Shown: positions 16,002 to 25,050, counted from the stretch's first letter. The stretch: 64,000 nt of DNA from Peptoclostridium litorale DSM 5388 (GCF_900141635.1 NZ_FSRH01000007.1:1-64000), one strand, 5' to 3'. The notes: generated by a model not told the origin, from the sequence alone. Made by a program: numbers and translations.

Positions 16002-16453
16002 CTCAGACATAAAATGGCAGATGCAGTTATATGTTATTCACATATTGAAGAATATCAATAAATATATTTCAATATAGTGATTTTAACCATCAAAAAACAA
16101 ACTTAGAGCCAGCACTTGTATTAAAAAGTGGACTTTAAATCATGCCATTACTTTTGCCTTTATAAAGTCTTTGTCCGAAAGGATCAAAGCAAGTAAAACA
16201 AAAGACCAATATTTTGTTTTATTGTCTAACAATAATATATTATTTAGTTTGACTCTTTACGATGCCAACCACCTTTATTTTATCACAAATATTCTCTGCA
16301 TGCTCAAATTTTAAATGCATCTGGATTAGCATTGCTTTTTTAAAACTAAAAACAGCGCCTGTTCCCACTTTGAAATAGATACAAACACGGCAAGAATCCG
16401 CTGTTTTTAGTGCACTCATATCTCTTTGAGCCTTTTAAATCAATCCCAACTGC
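16002..16453 (-). other. 450-base gene-free leader region upstream of panG
   Basis: No convincing open frame is present. On the minus strand a hairpin with one bulged A, CTTTGATCCTTTCGGACAAAG (about 16170-16190), is followed by a GACTTTA/TAAAGTC pairing. A palindrome TTATTGT-CTA-ACAATAA lies at 16219-16235. A 13-bp repeat pair, ACTAAAAACAGCG (16345-16357) and CGCTGTTTTTAGT (16399-16411), encloses 41 bases just after yyaC and could end its transcript. The pan RNA motif known upstream of pantothenate genes in Firmicutes is a bulged-A hairpin. I cannot confirm identity. Confidence 0.4.
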
Positions 16454-17029
16454 TCATCTTGACTCACTGCCAGTCTCAACAAGGTCCATATACAGCTGGT
16501 TATCGCTCTTTGAAAGGTATATACCAGTCATTATTATGGTCACAATTTCCTGAGCCATCTCGTATACAAGCCCCAGTCTTGTGCTTTGGAGCACCATGTT
16601 TTCCATTCCCAGCGCAGATCCGACATTGACTATTCCATATATTGAGACATGTCCTACCACCCCAAGGTTCTTTCCGACCCCGGCTCCAGGCCTTAGCCCT
16701 TCAGCCCTGAACACTATATTCCCAACTTCCTCGCTTCGCCCAAGACTCGCATCTATGGCCACCATGAAGTATTCTTCTCCCGAGTACTTGCCAAGCACCT
16801 CGTTCATATTCATGGCATGCAGAGGTTTCTTTAGAGTTCCTACAACCTCAAATTCATCATGTATTCTTATACGCGGCGTAAGCATGTGTCCTACAAGCGG
16901 CCCCAAGCTGTCGCCCGTGCTCCTGTCACTTCCTATGCATGCAAATATTATTTTTTTATTTTCCCTGATTGCAGTTTTAACCGTTTTTGCAAATTTAAAT
17001 ATAATTCTCGACTTCCCACCTGCTGGCAT
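16454..17029 (-). CDS. yyaC: YyaC-family sporulation protein (DUF1256)
   Basis: A 191-residue protein of the DUF1256/YyaC family, related in fold to germination protease and hydrogenase-maturation proteases. Visible landmarks are IIFACIGSDRSTGDSLGPLVG, VVGTLKKPLHAMN, VAIDASLG and GVVGHVSIYGIVNVG. The start at 17029 follows AGAGGGTG; a TTG six codons earlier is weaker. YyaC is sporulation-associated in Bacillus and is found widely in endospore formers, so its presence suggests this organism sporulates. It is a single gene between the bio operon and the pan leader. No certain sporulation promoter is visible. Confidence 0.9.
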   Translation of the reverse strand: MPAGGKSRIIFKFAKTVKTAIRENKKIIFACIGSDRSTGDSLGPLVGHMLTPRIRIHDEFEVVGTLKKPLHAMNMNEVLGKYSGEEYFMVAIDASLGRSEEVGNIVFRAEGLRPGAGVGKNLGVVGHVSIYGIVNVGSALGMENMVLQSTRLGLVYEMAQEIVTIIMTGIYLSKSDNQLYMDLVETGSESR

Positions 17030-17254
17030 GGCCACACACCCTCTCAAAGCGCAGTATATTTTATACTATACCCCTTAAAGAAAGGTGTTAAAACCTTGCG
17101 CCATCACTTATGCGCCATGGCTCGAAATGCTCGTTCATATTTTAATATTTCAATTATTATAGGGGTACTATCCCCACAGTATTTCATCCGTGTGCATGAA
17201 TGCCCTATTTATTTCAAATACTCCTCTTGACTTCTCTTCTCTTTGTCCTTAATA

Positions 17255-17965
17255 TCATTCCCATTCCAAAGCCATTTTTAGCCTTTCAAAGTCAATGCAT
17301 TTTTCAAAGACATCTCTCATGCAATCTGCATCTTCCATTTCGGAGCATTTCGAAACTTTGGATATGACATAAATCCCTGTTGCCGATTCTATGGTTTTTA
17401 TATTGTCGTCCTGAATGGTCCCGCCTTCATATCCATTTATTATTATTCCCCTTATGTCTACCCCCCTGCTCCTTGCATATTCTACAGTGAGTATGGTGTG
17501 GTTTATAGTCCCAAGCGAAGCCCTCGCAACTATTATGCACGGCAATTCAAGCTCTTTTATGAGGTCATCTACATAAAAACAGTCTCTTTTTATTGGAACT
17601 GCAATTCCTCCGCAGCCCTCTACAACTACCCTTTCATATTTTGAGCATAACGCCATATAATCCCTTTTTATATCTGAAACTTTCACATCCTGACCCTCCA
17701 GCTCAAATGCTATATGTGGAGACATTTCGTTTTCAAGGCAGTGTGTATTCATATTTTCGACATCTTCATCAAGTCCGCAGACTTGTTTCACGAAAATCGA
17801 GTCATTGGACAAAAAAGCCTCTTTTCCCCGCCTTCCACCGCTTTCTACGGGCTTGAAGCTGCAGCTGCTGACTCCGCTTTTATTCAAAATATATGTTATA
17901 CCTGCCGTTATGAACGTCTTTCCAACCCCTGTATCAGTTCCCGTTATGAATATTCCCCTGTTCAA
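17255..17965 (-). CDS. bioD: Dethiobiotin synthetase
   Basis: A 236-residue ATP-dependent ligase that forms the ureido ring of dethiobiotin from diaminopelargonate and CO2. The P-loop IFITGTDTGVGKTFITAG opens the protein, followed by SFKPVESGG, VVVEGCGGIAVP and IIVARASLGTINHTILT. I place the start at a TTG (17965), seven bases after GGAGG. The longer ATG frame (18022) would translate through a perfect 22-base palindrome just upstream and add a non-homologous N-terminus. It is third in bioY-bioB-bioD. No bioA, bioF, bioC or bioH is in the window, so the cell makes or imports the precursor from elsewhere. Confidence 0.92.
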   Translation of the reverse strand: MNRGIFITGTDTGVGKTFITAGITYILNKSGVSSCSFKPVESGGRRGKEAFLSNDSIFVKQVCGLDEDVENMNTHCLENEMSPHIAFELEGQDVKVSDIKRDYMALCSKYERVVVEGCGGIAVPIKRDCFYVDDLIKELELPCIIVARASLGTINHTILTVEYARSRGVDIRGIIINGYEGGTIQDDNIKTIESATGIYVISKVSKCSEMEDADCMRDVFEKCIDFERLKMALEWE

Positions 17966-17990
17966 AACAAGCCCTCCTTTTTTTGCAGGC

Positions 17991-18012
17991 CGCTTTTGAA
18001 TATTCAAAAGCG
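17991..18012 (-). repeat. Perfect 22-base palindrome between bioB and bioD
   Basis: CGCTTTTGAATATTCAAAAGCG can form an 11-bp stem on either strand. It lies just before the bioD ribosome binding site and has no T-tract. A role in mRNA processing or in setting the bioB/bioD ratio is possible. It supports the shorter bioD start. Confidence 0.6.
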
Positions 18013-18044
18013 CCTCATTCATTTATATCCTTATATAATCCTTT

Positions 18045-19031
18045 TTACTCCAGTGTAAAGCCAAGCCCCCGTATCATCTGCTTGTCCTCTTCTATATTGC
18101 TTCCCACAGTCGTCAGGTAGTCACCGACAAGAGCAGAACTTACTGCCGAACGAATTCCTTCAGCCTGCCTGCCTCCAAGCTTCATTCTTCCGCCAGCATA
18201 TCTTATATGGGCAAATGGCACAATGAACCTGAACGCCGCCATTGTGACCAGTATCTCGTCAACTGACACGGGAGCATTCTTTTCAAGAGGCGTATTTTCC
18301 ACCGGCATGAGTATGTTTAAAGGAACTGACTTTATGCCTAGATTTCTTATGTCGAGCGCCATGTCAACCCTGTCGCTTATGTCCTCTCCCAGTCCTATTA
18401 TTCCTCCGCAGCAGACGTCAAGGCCATGGGATTTTGCTTTTTTTATAGTGTCTATCCTGTCCTCATAGGTATGTGTAGTGCATATGTCTTTGTATTTTCT
18501 ACTCGAAGTCTCAATATTGTGATGGTACCTTTCAACGCCCGCCTCTTTAAGCCTTTTTGCCTGATTAGCGTCTATTATTCCATGCGAGGCGCAAAGCTTG
18601 AGTCCCGTCTCCCTTGAAAGCCCCTCGTATATGCCGCAAAGCATTTCAAGCTCCTGCTCGCTTTCTATGCCTCTTCCGCTTGTCACCAGCGAAAATCTGT
18701 GTACACCCTTGCGCTCAAGCTCTTTGGCCCTTTCGAGTATTTTTTCGTATTCCATAATTCCGTACTCGTCGCATCCCGTAGTGTAGTGGACCGACTGGGC
18801 GCAGTATGTGCAGTCCTCGCTGCATTTTCCCGATTTTGCATTTATTATGCTGCACAGTTCAAAAGTCTTTCCAAGGTATTTCTCTCTTATTCTGCCTGCA
18901 GATTCCATAAGTTGATTGAACCCATCTTTTTCAGTCGCATTAAGCACATTAAAAAGCTGCACCGCCTCATCCCTTGATACGTCTTTTCCCTCCATAACCT
19001 TTTCTTCAAGTTTCTTTATGTATTCCACCAT
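18045..19031 (-). CDS. bioB: Biotin synthase (radical SAM)
   Basis: A 328-residue radical-SAM enzyme inserting sulfur into dethiobiotin. The [4Fe-4S] binding motif is CSEDCTYCAQS, and the further cysteines and arginine of the auxiliary 2Fe-2S site lie in SHGLDVCCGGIIGLGE and FAHIRYAGGR. The C-terminus has LVGDYLTTVG, typical of BioB. The second of two nearby ATGs is preferred because GGGGG lies eight bases before it. It follows bioY after about 140 bases, with a weak GCCTGCA/TGCAGGC hairpin between (19111-19142), and precedes bioD. Confidence 0.96.
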   Translation of the reverse strand: MVEYIKKLEEKVMEGKDVSRDEAVQLFNVLNATEKDGFNQLMESAGRIREKYLGKTFELCSIINAKSGKCSEDCTYCAQSVHYTTGCDEYGIMEYEKILERAKELERKGVHRFSLVTSGRGIESEQELEMLCGIYEGLSRETGLKLCASHGIIDANQAKRLKEAGVERYHHNIETSSRKYKDICTTHTYEDRIDTIKKAKSHGLDVCCGGIIGLGEDISDRVDMALDIRNLGIKSVPLNILMPVENTPLEKNAPVSVDEILVTMAAFRFIVPFAHIRYAGGRMKLGGRQAEGIRSAVSSALVGDYLTTVGSNIEEDKQMIRGLGFTLE

Positions 19032-19175
19032 TTTCATCGCCCCCGTCTTATTTTAAAGTCTTTTATACTAAAAATCTTCCCTATACAAATGACCTTTTTT
19101 ATCGGAAATAGCCTGCAAAAAGTCTTTTTACTCCCTGCAGGCCACATTTTCAATTCACTGTTAAATTATTCAATA

Positions 19176-19748
19176 TCACTGCTTGCATTTAATCTTTGAA
19201 TATCCTGCCCTTCTAAGAGCTGGAACTACATATACCGCCGTCGCTGCAACAAATGCGCTCAGTATCAAATCCGATGTTATATAAGGCAGAAATCCCGCAG
19301 CTATTGCCGCATTGACGCTCATCGCCTTTCCAAAATACAGGTTGACTATCATGTAAAGATAGCTCACTCCGAAAATGTAAACCATGGCAAGTCCCGCAAG
19401 CACGGATGGGAATACCCTTTTAAAGCTTACCTCTTTCATGTTTTCAGTCAACTTTCCTATTAGAGTCGCGCAGAGTATAAATCCTATAAGATACCCAAAT
19501 GTCGGTTGAAGCACATACGTGGGCCCTCCTCCGCTTGCAAATATCGGTATTCCAGCAAGCCCTATCCCTACATATAGGAGCTGCGAATAGAGCCCGTATC
19601 TCGCCCCGAGGAACATCCCCGAATATGCGCAAAAAAGAAACTGAAGAGTGAACGGAACAATAGGCGTTGGTATCTTTATGAAAGCTCCTATTGCCGTAAG
19701 TGCAGCAAACATGGATATAAGTATCATGTCTCTTGTTTTTATTCTCAT
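19176..19748 (-). CDS. bioY: BioY biotin uptake protein (ECF S-component)
   Basis: A 190-residue integral membrane protein with about six hydrophobic helices. It carries the BioY signatures IPTPIVPFTLQFLFCAYSG, GLAGIPIFASGGGP and QPTFGYLIGF. BioY binds biotin with high affinity and works with a shared ECF energising module, which is not in this window. It starts the operon bioY-bioB-bioD directly behind the BirA-controlled promoter. TTGGAGGA precedes the ATG. Confidence 0.96.
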   Translation of the reverse strand: MRIKTRDMILISMFAALTAIGAFIKIPTPIVPFTLQFLFCAYSGMFLGARYGLYSQLLYVGIGLAGIPIFASGGGPTYVLQPTFGYLIGFILCATLIGKLTENMKEVSFKRVFPSVLAGLAMVYIFGVSYLYMIVNLYFGKAMSVNAAIAAGFLPYITSDLILSAFVAATAVYVVPALRRAGYSKIKCKQ

Positions 19749-19764
19749 ATTATGATTCCTCCAA

Positions 19765-19841
19765 TCGTAAACCTTTTTGATATCTTTAGTTTACAATCTT
19801 CACCTCCCATTGTCAACCGTGTTTTTTTTATAAGTTTACAA
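19765..19841 (-). promoter_or_regulatory. bioY promoter covered by two BirA operator boxes
   Basis: On the minus strand the promoter is TTGACA (19811-19816), 17-base spacer, TAAACT (19788-19793). Two boxes of the BirA type, TTGTAAAC-N14-GTTTAC, lie at 19765-19796 (TTGTAAACT-N14-GGTTTACGA) and 19810-19841 (TTGTAAACT-N14-GGTTGACAA). The downstream box contains the -10 and the upstream box contains the -35, so holo-BirA binding would block polymerase directly. Confidence 0.88.
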
Positions 19842-20269
19842 TCGATCCGACTCTTTTTAGACTCATTCCGTAATAAACACAAACCTTTTTTGAGAAACCG
19901 TTGTATTTATTTTTTCCTCGTTTAAATAAAGCAATGGCACTGCACCGATTTTTTATACTTAACTGTTTTTACATTCAAACTAAGTTGTTGCAAAACTGTT
20001 AAAAATTATATATCCGTATTGTTTTTTTACAAATAATGTTATACTTTACTAAAAGTCTCGTTAATTCCATATGTCTATAATCCTAATTATCATGTGGAGT
20101 ACCCATTTACGGTCGACTAATAAGGCATTTTTCCGGACAACGATGACTATGTAGCAGGGAAACAAATTAGCCGATAAAAAAAGCTCTCTTTCGGGTATAA
20201 ATATACAGTGCACAGCAAATGCGCTTGAATTTAAAGTCTTTTTTATACTAGCTGATTTAGGAGGTACCC
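19842..20269 (+). other. Gene-free region with a candidate structured RNA ahead of a PAS fragment
   Basis: No open frame of note. On the plus strand CGACTAAT (20114-20121) pairs with ATTAGCCG (20166-20173) apart from one mismatch. Inside, TTTCC (20130-20134) pairs with GGAAA (20158-20162), enclosing GATGACTATGTAGC. This compact fold is about 95 bases before the ribosome binding site of the small ORF at 20270. It may be the 5' leader of a gene that has mostly been lost. I could not assign it to a riboswitch class. Confidence 0.35.
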
Positions 20270-20443
20270 ATGAACATTACAGACATCGACAAAAAAAATA
20301 GAATGCAAATGCATTTTGAATTTATAAGTCAAATGGATTTGCAGGCTTGGATAGTTTCTACGGACCACAAGTACTGCGGGGCAAATACCGCCCATTTAAA
20401 ATGTATTGGGCTTTCACAAAATGATACAGTAAAAAAGCTATGA
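20270..20443 (+). pseudogene. 57-residue PAS-domain fragment, probable remnant of a sensor gene
   Basis: The short frame starts with ATG eight bases after AGGAGG. Its second half, AWIVSTDHKYCGANTAHLKC followed by IGLSQNDTVKKL, looks like the first strands and helix of a PAS domain (…D..y..aN.a.l..iGls.ee..). A full PAS needs about 100 residues, and here the frame ends inside the stem of a terminator, so the last codons (KKL-stop) come from the terminator sequence. I read it as a 5' remnant with intact translation signals, truncated by deletion. It could still be a real small protein. Confidence 0.5.
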
Positions 20444-20477
20444 GATAAAGGCGTACGCCTTTATCTCATAGCTTTTT
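20432..20477. terminator. Perfect 21-bp bidirectional terminator
   Basis: AAAAAGCTATGAGATAAAGGC and its exact complement flank the four-base loop GTAC. It serves the carAB transcript on the minus strand (carB stop at 20559) and the PAS fragment on the plus strand. A related stem with the same GCTATGAGATA core occurs at 54449-54492. Confidence 0.9.
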
Positions 20478-20558
20478 GTTTCAAATGTTATCTGTATATT
20501 ACCCTTGAATTTTACCATTCACACCGACAAGTAGCTCTCTTTTATAAAACCCACTTCT

Positions 20559-23500
20559 TTATTTTCCAAGGTTATAGATTTCAACGCTTTCAGTCGTTAT
20601 GTTCTTTTTCATTATCTTAGAAAGTGCGCTTACAGTGTCAAGCGATGTGAACACCTCTACTGACGACTCTATAGCCGCTCTTCTTATTCTGAATCCGTCT
20701 CTTTTGGAGTCATTTCCCTTTGTAGGAGTGTTTACCACAAAGTCTATCATTCCGCTTCTTATTATGTCTAGTATGTTTGGAACCCCTTCGCTTATCTTCT
20801 TAACAGGTGTCACGTTCACTCCACTTTCCTCAAGAAGCTTTGCCGTTCCGCTTGTAGCCACAAACTTGTATCCAAGTTCTTCAAACTCTTTTGCTATTGG
20901 AAGGAATTCTTCCTTGTCGTAAGGCTTTATTGTAGCAAGTATGTTCTTGTTCTTTCCTGCTATGTCCATTCCTGCCGCCACAAAGCCCTTGTAAAGAGCC
21001 TCGTATATGTCTTTCCCTACTCCAAGAACCTCTCCTGTGGATCTCATCTCAGGTCCAAGGCTTACTTCAACCTGTGGAAGCTTTTCAGTGGAGAACACCG
21101 GAACCTTTACAGCCACAAGCTCAGACTCCTTGTATATTCCCGTTCCGTATCCAAGGTCTTTCAGCTTTTCTCCCATTGTTATCCTTGTCGCAAGCTCCAC
21201 TATAGGAACTCCCGTAACCTTGCTTATATAAGGAACCGTACGGCTCGAACGAGGGTTAACCTCTATTATATAAAGCTCTCCTTCGAATTCTATGAACTGT
21301 ATGTTTATCATTCCAAGTACTTTAAGTTCTTTTGCAACCTTTTGAGTGTAGTCAAGTATCTTCTCTTTCATTTCGTCAGATACGTTCTGGCTCGGATACA
21401 TAGTTATACTGTCTCCCGAGTGGACTCCGGCTCTTTCAAGGTGCTCCATTACTCCAGGTATAAGCGTGTCAGTTCCATCGCTTATTGCATCCACTTCTAT
21501 CTCTCTTCCAGTAAGGTATCTGTCTATAAGCACAGGATTTTTGCTGTCTGATTTGAATGCGTTTTCAAGGTATCTTGAAAGCTCTTCTTCTCCGTAAGTT
21601 ATCTCCATGCCCTGGCCTCCAAGTACATATGAAGGTCTTACGAGTACAGGATACCCAAGGATTTCAGCCTCTTTCAGCCCTTCATCTACGCTCCATATTC
21701 CCTTTCCTTTAGGCCTTCTTATGTCAAGCCTTTCAAGAAGATCATCGAACTTTTCCCTGTCCTCTGCAGCATCTATGTCTTCAGGCTTTGTTCCAAGTAT
21801 GGTAATGTTCATCTCGTCAAGGAACTTGGCAAGCTTTATGGCAGTCTGTCCTCCAAACTGGAGTACTACTCCCTCCGGCTTTTCCTTTTCTATTATGTTT
21901 AGAACGTCTTCCTCTGTAAGCGGCTCGAAATAAAGCTTGTCTGATATGTCAAAGTCCGTACTTACTGTTTCAGGGTTGTTGTTTACTATTATAGTCTCTA
22001 TTCCCAGCTTTTTAAGCGCCATTACACAGTGAACGCTGCAGTAGTCGAATTCTATTCCCTGGCCTATTCTTATAGGTCCTGAACCTAGAACTATTACCTT
22101 TTTCCTGTCGCTCACTTCGACCTCGTCGTATTCGTCGTAAGTCGAGTAGTAGTATGGAGACACAGCTTCAAACTCTCCCGCACACGTGTCGACCATCTTG
22201 TATACCGGCTTTATTCCCCACATATTCCTCATTTCGTATACATGGTTTGGAGAGGCTCCAAGGAAATTGGATATCGCCTTGTCTGAAAAACCTTTCTTTT
22301 TAAGGGTCAGCAGCCAGTTCTTATCAAGATCTTCTGGACTCGAAGCCTTTAGTTTTTCTTCCTGGTCAACTATCCACTTTATTTTGGTTACGAAGAACTC
22401 GTCCATTCCCGTTATCTGGCATATCTTTTCAATCCTGTAGTCTCTTCTTAGCATCTCTGCAAGATCGAATATCCTCTCGTCATCCGGAACCACTACTCTT
22501 TCCTTAAGCTCTGCCAGGCTTCTTGCAGATGAACTTTCGTGCTCAAGCCCATACTGCCCTATTTCAAGAGATCTTATACCCTTTAGGAATGCCGACTCGA
22601 AATTGTTTCCTATCGCCATTACTTCTCCCGTAGCCATCATCTTTGTTCCAAGAAGCTTTTTGGCTCCCTTGAACTTGTCGAAAGGCCATTTTGGAATCTT
22701 TACAACCACATAGTCAAGTGCAGGCTCAAAGCATGCGTAAGTCTTTCCTGTAACCGCGTTTTTGATCTCATCAAGCCCGTATCCAAGAGCTATCTTTGCC
22801 GCAACCTTTGCTATAGGGTACCCTGTCGCCTTTGACGCAAGAGCCGACGAACGCGAAACCCTTGGGTTTATCTCTATTACCGCATATTCAAAACTGTCCG
22901 GGTGAAGAGCAAGCTGTACGTTACAGCCTCCTTCAACTCCTATTGCATCTATTATGTCTATAGATGCGCTTCTAAGCATCTGATATTCTTTGTCTGAAAG
23001 AGTCTGGCTAGGTGCAACCACTATACTGTCTCCAGTGTGTATTCCCACAGGGTCTATGTTTTCCATGTTACAAACTGTTATACAGTTTCCCTTCGAGTCC
23101 CTCATTACCTCGTACTCGATTTCTTTCCAGCCCTTTATGCTCTTTTCAAGAAGGACCTGTCCAACACGGCTCAGTGAAAGTCCCTGTGCAAGTATCTCCT
23201 CAAGGCTCTCCTGGTCTTCCGCGATTCCACCGCCTGATCCTCCAAGAGTGTATGCAGGCCTTACTACAACCGGATAGCCTATTTTTGCTGCAAACTCAAA
23301 CCCTTCTTCAATGCTTGTAACTATTTCACTTTCTATTACAGGCTGGTTTATTCTCTCCATGAGGTTTTTAAAGTCTTCCCTGTCCTCACCCTCTTTTATG
23401 GCCGCTATGGATGTTCCTATTATTTTGACTCCGTATTTTTCGAGTATTCCCTTGTCGTGAAGCTCCACCGCAAGGTTAAGTCCCGTCTGTCCGCCCATTC

Positions 23501-23765
23501 CCGCAAGAAGGCTGTCAGGCTTTTCCTTCGCTATGACCTTTTCAATGAACTCCACATTAAGCGGCTCTATATAAACCTTGTCTGCAATCTCCCTGTCCGT
23601 CATTATTGTTGCAGGGTTGCTGTTGATAAGAACTACTTCAATTCCTTCTTCTTTGAGTGCTTGGCAGGCCTGTGTTCCAGAATAGTCGAATTCTGCAGCC
23701 TGTCCTATAACTATTGGTCCCGATCCTATGACTAATACTTTTTTTATACTGTTATCCTTAGGCAT
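20559..23765 (-). CDS. carB: Carbamoyl-phosphate synthase large subunit
   Basis: A 1068-residue enzyme making carbamoyl phosphate from bicarbonate, ammonia and two ATP for arginine and pyrimidine synthesis. The internally duplicated ATP-grasp halves are visible: [19 protein letters not shown] at the N-terminus and [19 protein letters not shown] near residue 555. Each is followed by a PRx[13 protein letters not shown] segment. An MGS-like allosteric domain occupies the last ~130 residues ([14 protein letters not shown]). The ATG at 23765 is preferred, with GGAGAG nine bases upstream; a TTG three codons earlier abuts the site. It lies 15 bases after carA. Confidence 0.97.
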   Translation of the reverse strand: MPKDNSIKKVLVIGSGPIVIGQAAEFDYSGTQACQALKEEGIEVVLINSNPATIMTDREIADKVYIEPLNVEFIEKVIAKEKPDSLLAGMGGQTGLNLAVELHDKGILEKYGVKIIGTSIAAIKEGEDREDFKNLMERINQPVIESEIVTSIEEGFEFAAKIGYPVVVRPAYTLGGSGGGIAEDQESLEEILAQGLSLSRVGQVLLEKSIKGWKEIEYEVMRDSKGNCITVCNMENIDPVGIHTGDSIVVAPSQTLSDKEYQMLRSASIDIIDAIGVEGGCNVQLALHPDSFEYAVIEINPRVSRSSALASKATGYPIAKVAAKIALGYGLDEIKNAVTGKTYACFEPALDYVVVKIPKWPFDKFKGAKKLLGTKMMATGEVMAIGNNFESAFLKGIRSLEIGQYGLEHESSSARSLAELKERVVVPDDERIFDLAEMLRRDYRIEKICQITGMDEFFVTKIKWIVDQEEKLKASSPEDLDKNWLLTLKKKGFSDKAISNFLGASPNHVYEMRNMWGIKPVYKMVDTCAGEFEAVSPYYYSTYDEYDEVEVSDRKKVIVLGSGPIRIGQGIEFDYCSVHCVMALKKLGIETIIVNNNPETVSTDFDISDKLYFEPLTEEDVLNIIEKEKPEGVVLQFGGQTAIKLAKFLDEMNITILGTKPEDIDAAEDREKFDDLLERLDIRRPKGKGIWSVDEGLKEAEILGYPVLVRPSYVLGGQGMEITYGEEELSRYLENAFKSDSKNPVLIDRYLTGREIEVDAISDGTDTLIPGVMEHLERAGVHSGDSITMYPSQNVSDEMKEKILDYTQKVAKELKVLGMINIQFIEFEGELYIIEVNPRSSRTVPYISKVTGVPIVELATRITMGEKLKDLGYGTGIYKESELVAVKVPVFSTEKLPQVEVSLGPEMRSTGEVLGVGKDIYEALYKGFVAAGMDIAGKNKNILATIKPYDKEEFLPIAKEFEELGYKFVATSGTAKLLEESGVNVTPVKKISEGVPNILDIIRSGMIDFVVNTPTKGNDSKRDGFRIRRAAIESSVEVFTSLDTVSALSKIMKKNITTESVEIYNLGK

Positions 23766-23780
23766 ATTTATCAACTCTCC

Positions 23781-24827
23781 TTATATCATTTTTATGAATC
23801 TGTCGAATATGTGATCCATGTCTCTTGGCCCCGGGCAAGCCTCAGGGTGGAACTGTACGCTGAATATCGGAAGTGTCTTGTGCTTCATTCCCTCTACAGT
23901 CTCGTCGTTCATGCTTATATGTGTAACTTCCATACCTTCAGGAAGTTTGTCTACATAGTATCCGTGGTTTTGAGATGTTATGAAAGTTCTTCCGCTTTCA
24001 AGGTCTTTAACCGGGTGGTTGCATCCCCTGTGTCCAAACTTGAGCTTTCCTGTGCTTCCTCCGAAGCAAAGTGAAAGCAGCTGGTGTCCAAGGCAAATTC
24101 CTACTATAGGCTTTTTGCCTACCATTTCATTTATAGTGTTTATCACTTCCGGGAGATCCTGTGGGTCTCCAGGTCCGTTTGAAAGGAAAACCGCGTCAGG
24201 ATTTACAGAGAGTATATCTTCTGCGCTTGCATCAGCCGGGAATACCGTCATCTTGCATCCCCTTTTTCTGAATGAACGAAGTATGTTGGCCTTTACTCCA
24301 AAATCCATAACCGCTATGTGAGGTCCATCTCCCTCTATTTCGTATGCTTCCTTTGTCGTAACTTGCATTACCGCCTGGGTGTTGTCGAAGCTGTCAAGCT
24401 TCATCTGTATCTGTGATTTTGTGAGCTCCCTTAGTGTTATTACGCCCTTCATAGTACCGTGGTTTCTAAGTATCTTTGTAAGAGCTCTTGTGTCTATTCC
24501 CTCAAGTCCCATTATTCCATTTTGCTTAAGGTATGCGTCAAGCTTCATTTCATATCTGAAGTTGCTTGGGTTGTCGCATTTTTCCCTTACTATGAATGCC
24601 TTTACCTTAGGATATGCTGATTCCATGTCTTCAAGGTTTATTCCGTAGTTGCCCACAAGCGGATATGTCATTGTCACTATCTGTCCGTAGTATGACGGGT
24701 CCGTTAGAACTTCCTCGTATCCTGTCATTCCCGTGTTGAACACCACCTCGCCTACGCTTTCGTGTATATGTCCAAATGCTCTGCCATTAAATACAGTGCC
24801 GTTTTCAAGTATAAGTTGTGCTATCAT
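23781..24827 (-). CDS. carA: Carbamoyl-phosphate synthase small (glutaminase) subunit
   Basis: A 348-residue class I glutamine amidotransferase subunit that channels ammonia to CarB. The nucleophile elbow GICLGHQLLSL contains the catalytic Cys, and FHPEACPGPRD contains the His and Glu. The N-terminal CPSase domain shows GYEEVLTDPSYYGQIVTMTYP and GIDTRALTK. The start at 24827 follows GGGAGG. It is preceded by a PyrR-type attenuation leader and followed by carB. Confidence 0.97.
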   Translation of the reverse strand: MIAQLILENGTVFNGRAFGHIHESVGEVVFNTGMTGYEEVLTDPSYYGQIVTMTYPLVGNYGINLEDMESAYPKVKAFIVREKCDNPSNFRYEMKLDAYLKQNGIMGLEGIDTRALTKILRNHGTMKGVITLRELTKSQIQMKLDSFDNTQAVMQVTTKEAYEIEGDGPHIAVMDFGVKANILRSFRKRGCKMTVFPADASAEDILSVNPDAVFLSNGPGDPQDLPEVINTINEMVGKKPIVGICLGHQLLSLCFGGSTGKLKFGHRGCNHPVKDLESGRTFITSQNHGYYVDKLPEGMEVTHISMNDETVEGMKHKTLPIFSVQFHPEACPGPRDMDHIFDRFIKMI

Positions 24828-24847
24828 ACTAAAACCTCCCGTCAATT

Positions 24848-24894
24848 AAAAAAGGACAACAGATAGAATTATACAAATTCCCCATTGTCCTTTT
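24848..24894 (-). terminator. Attenuator terminator immediately upstream of carA
   Basis: On the mRNA AAAAGGACAA and TTGTCCTTTT make a 10-bp stem with an inner GAATT/AATTC pairing, followed by TTTTTT, ending about 20 bases before the carA start. This is the regulated terminator expected after the PyrR site. Confidence 0.82.
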
Positions 24895-24910
24895 GATATT
24901 AGAATCAATT

Positions 24911-24940
24911 ACAAAAGAAGGTACCGCTACTGTACCCTTC
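24911..24940 (-). terminator. Second hairpin with short T-run in the carAB leader
   Basis: GAAGGGTAC and GGTACCTTC pair with one bulged G and are followed by TTTTG on the minus strand. It lies just before the main attenuator and may be either a second terminator or part of the alternative fold. Confidence 0.5.
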
Positions 24941-25036
24941 TTCACTATTTTAAATTTTTTTGCATTATTAAAAAATCTATCACAAAAATGCGCAAACATG
25001 CACTTAGTAAACGTCATCAACGCCATCTCCCTTTTT

Positions 25037-25050
25037 GGCCTCTCTGGACC
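25037..25050 (-). promoter_or_regulatory. PyrR RNA-binding loop in the carAB leader
   Basis: The mRNA reads GGTCCAGAGAGGCC, which contains the PyrR recognition sequence known from pyr leaders (UCCAGAGAGGCU type). With UMP, PyrR binding here would stabilise the anti-antiterminator and favour termination before carA. Confidence 0.88.

Noticed and set aside
20166-20175. Resemblance of the 20110-20175 fold to the 3' half of a c-di-GMP riboswitch
   Set aside because: The conserved 5' core of that riboswitch is missing, so the likeness is too weak to claim.
24829-25026. 65-codon frame covering the whole carAB leader
   Set aside because: It runs through the PyrR-controlled terminators, and its apparent ribosome binding site overlaps a structured region. 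It looks accidental rather than a leader peptide.
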